13,201 bases of DNA, from positions 1-13,201 of the forward strand of contig BPQB01000206.1 of NCBI GenBank assembly GCA_019973155.2, written 5' to 3'. Each line of letters opens with the position of its first letter. Positions within the stretch are counted from its first letter, which is position 1. The position numbers were made by a program, and so were the translations under genes. The notes below the pieces were generated by a model that had not been told where the DNA came from, made no database searches, and saw only the letters and a program-made list of their open reading frames with translations. Below, piece after piece: positions 9,364 through 13,201 of the stretch. The stretch comes from Phanerochaete sordida (lineage: Eukaryota > Basidiomycota > Agaricomycetes > Polyporales > Phanerochaetaceae).

Positions 9364-12300
9364 ATGGCAAATGAGAAAATTTCACCGTTGAAGGATCGAC
9401 ATCTGGCTCACCTGATTATCTGCCCCTTCGGCGAGCACCCTTTCCCGCCCGCCCCCCGCGCGAGACCCCAGCTACCCACGATGCAGTCGCCGTCGCCGTC
9501 GCCGCCGCCGCCGCCGCCGTCGACCCAGCTCCCACCGTCCTCATCGCCGCCCTCGATGCAGCCGCCGCCCTCGGCGCAGCAGCAACCTTCGTCACCGCCG
9601 CCGTCGACCCAGCTCTCGGCGTCCTCGTCCCCGCCCTCGGTTTCACCGTCGCCCTCCACGCAGGAGCAATCTTTGCCGCCGCCGACCTCGATCGAGCCTC
9701 CGTCACCGCCCTCGACCCGGCCTCCGTCACCGCCCGCGACCGAGCCTACATCGCCGTCCACAGCGCAGCCTCCTCGTTCAGCTGGGACGATCGATGTCAA
9801 TCAGTTCGCGGACGACTCCCAGCCCAGAGCGCAGACCAGCGGACTCACCTCCATCGACGACAGTGACGACAACGACGACACGGTCGAGGACTCCCTCGTG
9901 CACGCGACGCGCAAGTCGAAGACGAAGGCCGAGCGACTGGCGGCGGTGGGCGGGAAGGCGGGCAATCAAGGCCGATTCGATCCCGACGGCACCATAGTTC
10001 CCTACCTCGAGTCCTACAGGCACCGCTACGACGACATTCGAAAGATGAAGAAAGGCAAGATACGCACCTTGGATCTATTCTGGTACGATTTGCGGGCGGA
10101 TTTCTGGACGAAGTACTCGGTGAAGGACGTGAAGACCGAGTGGAGGGGCCCCGAGAAGGAGGGACCCAAAAGGAAGCTGGTGGAAGCTGTCAACGCAGTA
10201 AGTATATGTTTTGTGACGTTTCGACGACCGACCTGAGTACTCACTACCGGCAGCACCTCAAAGGCTGGTTCTCATACCGCCACGGCCGACTCACCCGAGC
10301 CAAGGGGGTCAATGAGTTCATGGAACTGTTCGGGAGGCTTCGCAAGCCTGCGACCCATCCGAGGAAGCCGACGATCGCCCAGCTGTACCTGTCCGACAAC
10401 GTCGAGCGCGTCAACGAGATCTTCGAGACCCGACAATGTTCAAGCCCGGCCGAGGCGATCGCGACGCGGGTTGCAATCGCTCAAGAGCTGTTCGACCAAG
10501 AACCGGATGACGTGCAAGCGCAGCGGAGGGCGGACGCCGACCGCACTTGGCAAGAGATGCTGACGGCGTACAAGGAAGAGAAGGCGGGCATGCCGTCTCG
10601 CGATCCTGCGGCACAGAGACGGTAAGTTGGTGTGCTGCGTATCGAGGCACGTCACTCACAACTTTGATAGCGCACGCGGCAACCTTGCGGCGTGTCTAAT
10701 CCCGCTCTGGACGGTCCTAGAGGCCTACACCGGGCTCCGGAACTTCACCTTGATCGCCGGTAACCCACCAGACGATGACGACGAGAACGCCAAGTTTGAG
10801 GTCGCCGTAGTCAACCACGGGAAGACCAAGGAGCTCGCCCCCCGGAACTTCTTCCACTTCGACAACGACGCGTTCCAGACACGCGTCATGCCGACGTACA
10901 CGGCCTTCTTAGCAGCTACGCGAGGTACGTCGGCAGGCTATCCGCGCCGTATGAGCGAGGACTGACGTACCGCAGAGGGCTGGCGACCGACTGATACGAA
11001 CACGAACCGCCAGTATAGCCTGCACGACACCGAGGCGTCCCTGCGAGAGGACGAGGCCGCTGCTGCCAACGCCAACTCTTCCGAGAACGGTCAGCCGCCG
11101 GCTCAAGGGAAAAGACACACATCTTCCGCAGCGAGCACCACCGCGGCTCCTGGTCCGAGGGCGTCGATGGCTCCGCCGCCCAAGGCAGGACCCGAGATGC
11201 GGGAGCTGCTGGCGCGTATGTCGCTCGCAGATAGAAAAAAGGAGGTGGCGCGATTGAATCTCATTGAGGACGACGACGAACTCGAGTGGACAAGGGAGAA
11301 CACGATCGCGAAGAACAAGCTCACTATGATCACCCTCGGTCTCGACAAGCCTCTCCTGCCACCGGGGCCGGGCCGAGTCCCGAAAGCCAGCCAGGCCGAG
11401 AAGCGCCCAAACGACGGCGATGATTATTCCGCGTCTGACGACGACAACGCCCCTCCATCGTCCCCTCGTGTCACTCGTTCCAAGGCAGCTGCTGTACAGC
11501 CCGTCGCTTCTTCACTGCCCACACATCCGGTTCCTCGACAGCCTCTGACTTCCTCCCCTCTCGTCAACTCGCCAGCCAGCCCTGTCCGCGCCGTCCGCGA
11601 TGACCCCAACATTGGCCAGCCTGGCTCCTTTGAGCCGGAGGACGAGCAGATGGCTGATGCCCTGGACGACAGCTCTGCGACCGCGACGTCCGCTACGGCT
11701 GGAAACATTTCCGAGACCAGCGGACCACCGCCGACGAACGAGAACGAGCCCGCAGTGATGAACAAGCCCGCGTCAATGAATGGGAACGAGCTCGCACCGC
11801 CGAACGAGCCTACGCCGACGAACGAGCCCGCGCCGACGAACGAGCCCGCGCCGACGAACGAGCCTACGCCGACGAACGAGCCCGCGAACGAGCCTACGCC
11901 GACGAACGAGCCCGCGCCGACGAACGAGCCTGCGCCGACGAACGAGCCCGCGCCGACGAACGAGCCCGCGCCGACGAACGAGCCCGCGCCGACGAACGAG
12001 CCTGCGCCAATGGACGAGGTGCTGAACCTCGACGACCTTCCCGACGGCGCACGGTGGATCCCGGCGATCTACGCCGCATTCTCGAAGGAGGTGGTCGTAC
12101 CCGAGCTCGAGGCGACGTGGAAGGGCCTTTTGGACAATTGGGTGCGACTGGAGCGGGCGATGGGATTCGGGTATTCGGTGCGTCACTCGCATGCTCTCTC
12201 GAGGGTTCTATGTACTCATTGGCATCCAGTCGCGCGGTTTCTCCCCCACTGGGAGACCAAAAGAAGTTGGGTGGTGGACTGCCCGTGCCCGCAAGCCCCG

Positions 12301-12755
12301 CTTCCAGGTCGACGTAAGCGATCGCCCTACGTACGCGTCCCGCTTCACCGAATGGTGGAGCGCGTGCAATCCGTCATGGCGCGGCCGTGACCCCGATGGG
12401 CATCCAGTGCCCGGAGGCGCAGGCGAGTGGACATCCATGCTCATCCCTGGCGCGAACGGAATTTGCCAGGTCATTGCCTGCCTTGTCGGGCTCTCTATCT
12501 CCGCGGATGTCGAAACCTGGTCCCGCAGCGTTCGCGACGTGGACTGGGTCGTTCACCAGTTGCTGGCGGCGGCAGCAGCACAAAACCAGTGCGTCTGCAG
12601 CCCCTCCCCCCTCCCCCGCCTTGCTGACCGCATCTCTTACTAGAGCCCAACCGGCTGCTCCCGTCAACGAAGCCGAAGGCCGTCCCGCCCGTGGCCAAAA
12701 GCGCAAAGCGGCGGCGGTCAGTGCGAAGAGCGCGTCAAAGCGAAGCCGTCGGTGA
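9364..12755 (+). CDS. large uncharacterised Agaricomycete multicopy-family protein, probably nuclear
   Basis: Exons: 9364-10197, 10254-10621, 10671-10924, 10976-12177, 12230-12588, 12644-12755. They total 3129 nt: 1042 residues plus stop. Introns are 49-56 nt (GTAAGT, GTAAGT, GTACGT, GTGCGT, GTGCGT donors) and all joins keep frame. An alternative ATG at 9481, with a better -3 base, gives 1003 residues. Residues about 40-140 are Ser/Pro/Gln-rich and 140-185 acidic. A basic hinge leads into a conserved helical region of about 200-490 (blocks GNQGRFDPDG, LDLFWYDLRADFWTKY, HLKGWFSYRHGRL, KPTIAQLYLSDNVE, LFDQEPDDVQAQR). A disordered region follows, with NEPAPT repeats at about 761-829. A second conserved domain at about 835-1000 carries WVRLERAMGFGYS, GRPKEVGWWTARAR, TEWWSACNPSWR and DVDWVVHQLL. 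The end is basic (GQKRKAAAVSAKSASKRSRR), like a nuclear-localisation signal. From memory this block order recurs in many uncharacterised multicopy Agaricomycete proteins; no biochemical function is known to me. A short upstream ORF begins at ATG 9201. Confidence 0.85.
11803..12009 (+). repeat. 18-bp NEPAPT coding repeat
   Basis: Twelve tandem units encode NEPAPT or NEPTPT (18 bp, AACGAGCCCGCGCCGACG-like). The fifth is shortened to NEPA and the last ends NEPAP. The tract totals 69 codons inside exon 4 of the large plus-strand gene. Units differ mainly at GCG/ACG and CCC/CCT positions, so the array is young. The tract is extended and negatively charged and links the central region to the C-terminal domain. 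Confidence 0.95.
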
Positions 12756-12806
12756 GGGCCCCTGCGCCTGTAGACTCTGTACAACGAATAGTAGCGCAAA
12801 ATGTGC

Positions 12807-12812
12807 AATAAA
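12807..12812 (+). terminator. polyadenylation signal AATAAA of the large plus-strand gene
   Basis: A canonical AATAAA lies 52 nt beyond the TGA stop at 12753-12755, a suitable distance for 3' end formation. It supports the six-exon model ending at 12755 rather than at the TAG inside the last intron (12641-12643). Confidence 0.55.
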
Positions 12813-13201
12813 CCATCTTCTCTGCTCGGTACATACCAGTGCATCTGACGAACAAGCGTCGCGGGGGATGCGTCCAGCTCTAGGAGGCGTGGGTAATACC
12901 TGCCGCATAGAGCTACCTGCCACAGAAATGGAGAATATGCCTGTTTCGACGCTTTGTCAGCAGAGTGAAAGAGTGCACGTACCGCTTTAGGCGTTCTGAA
13001 TGCTTTGTCAGCACAGGCAAGGGTTTCCGCACGGCGGAAGCTGAATTGTGGCCGTATAGGGAAGGCGTGCACGAGCCGAGCCTGAGACGCCCTTAGTCGG
13101 ATGAAGCATCGCGCATTAATGGTGAGCCATATCCGCCCGTTAGTGCAACGCACATGATGGGCCCAGCCATGTTCGATGCATGATCCGTGGGCCATGAGGT
13201 G
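12813..13201. other. downstream flank, intron-like minus-strand pieces only
   Basis: No gene is called. On the minus strand there are convincing-looking introns at 12941-12982 (GTACGT ... CTGAC ... ACAG, 42 nt) and 12777-12836 (GTATGT ... TACAG, 60 nt). The intervening frame (containing LWQVALCGRYYPRLLELDAS) stays open. This could be the 3' part of a convergent gene that starts beyond the window. I do not recognise the protein. The 12-bp word GCTTTGTCAGCA occurs at 12951 and again at 13002. Confidence 0.35.

Noticed and set aside
9408..9800. Minus-strand Gly/Asp-rich frame
   Set aside because: It is the antisense shadow of the Ser/Pro-rich N-terminus of the large gene.
11773..12192. Minus-strand frame of Arg/Leu/Val repeats
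   Set aside because: It is the antisense shadow of the NEPAPT repeat tract.
12374..13195. 273-residue minus-strand open frame
   Set aside because: Its second half is antisense to the well-supported last exons of the large plus-strand gene. Only the intron-like pieces beyond 12755 were kept, as a low-confidence observation.
1..13201. TET/JBP dioxygenase gene linked to the KDZ element
   Set aside because: I looked for an Fe(II)/2-oxoglutarate double-stranded beta-helix signature (HxD ... H ... R) in the frames and spliced genes and found none.
1..13201. Terminal inverted repeats or target-site duplications of the KDZ element
   Set aside because: No convincing pair could be found by eye. A self-alignment or paralogue alignment is needed, so none is reported.

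Overview
The window looks like nuclear DNA of a basidiomycete fungus, most likely an Agaricomycete. The evidence is three protein genes split by many short introns (45-57 nt, with GTRNGT-like donors, CTNAC-like branch sites and YAG acceptors) and a KDZ-family DNA transposase of the cysteine-cluster (CxC2) type that is greatly expanded in mushroom-forming fungi. There is no sign of bacterial operons, Shine-Dalgarno sites or tRNA/rRNA genes.

Layout. 1-934: no gene seen. 935-4804 (minus): an apparently intact KDZ transposase gene. I could assemble 11 exons into one uninterrupted frame of 1124 codons plus stop, with the zinc-binding CxC2 cluster, the RNase H-fold catalytic motifs and a helical, acid-tailed C-terminus. 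5040-5592 (minus): a weak candidate small spliced gene or 5' leader. 5593-7840: about 2.2 kb with no convincing gene, holding a 168-bp tandem repeat (core 6119-6622). 7841-9076 (minus): a four-exon gene for a 359-residue protein with Ala/Pro-rich repeats and one domain resembling the RNA:DNA-hybrid-binding domain of RNase H1 (the 'viroplasmin' fold), without any RNase H catalytic domain. 9364-12755 (plus): a six-exon gene, divergent from the previous one, for about 1042 residues (1003 from the second ATG). It belongs to what I recall as an uncharacterised multicopy Agaricomycete family, with a conserved central region, an NEPAPT repeat tract, a conserved Trp-rich C-terminal domain and a terminal basic nuclear-localisation-like segment. 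An AATAAA lies at 12807-12812. 12813-13201: intron-like pieces on the minus strand only.

How the genes may work together (inference). A KDZ transposase lies beside a divergent pair encoding a hybrid-binding-domain protein and a large, probably nuclear, low-complexity protein. All three are open through all exons I could join, and each carries in-frame minisatellite repeats. This fits either a large KDZ element with accessory cargo or a transposase inserted next to two expanded host families. No terminal inverted repeats or target-site duplications were found by eye, so the element boundary is unresolved. No TET/JBP gene, the best-known KDZ-linked cargo, was recognised.
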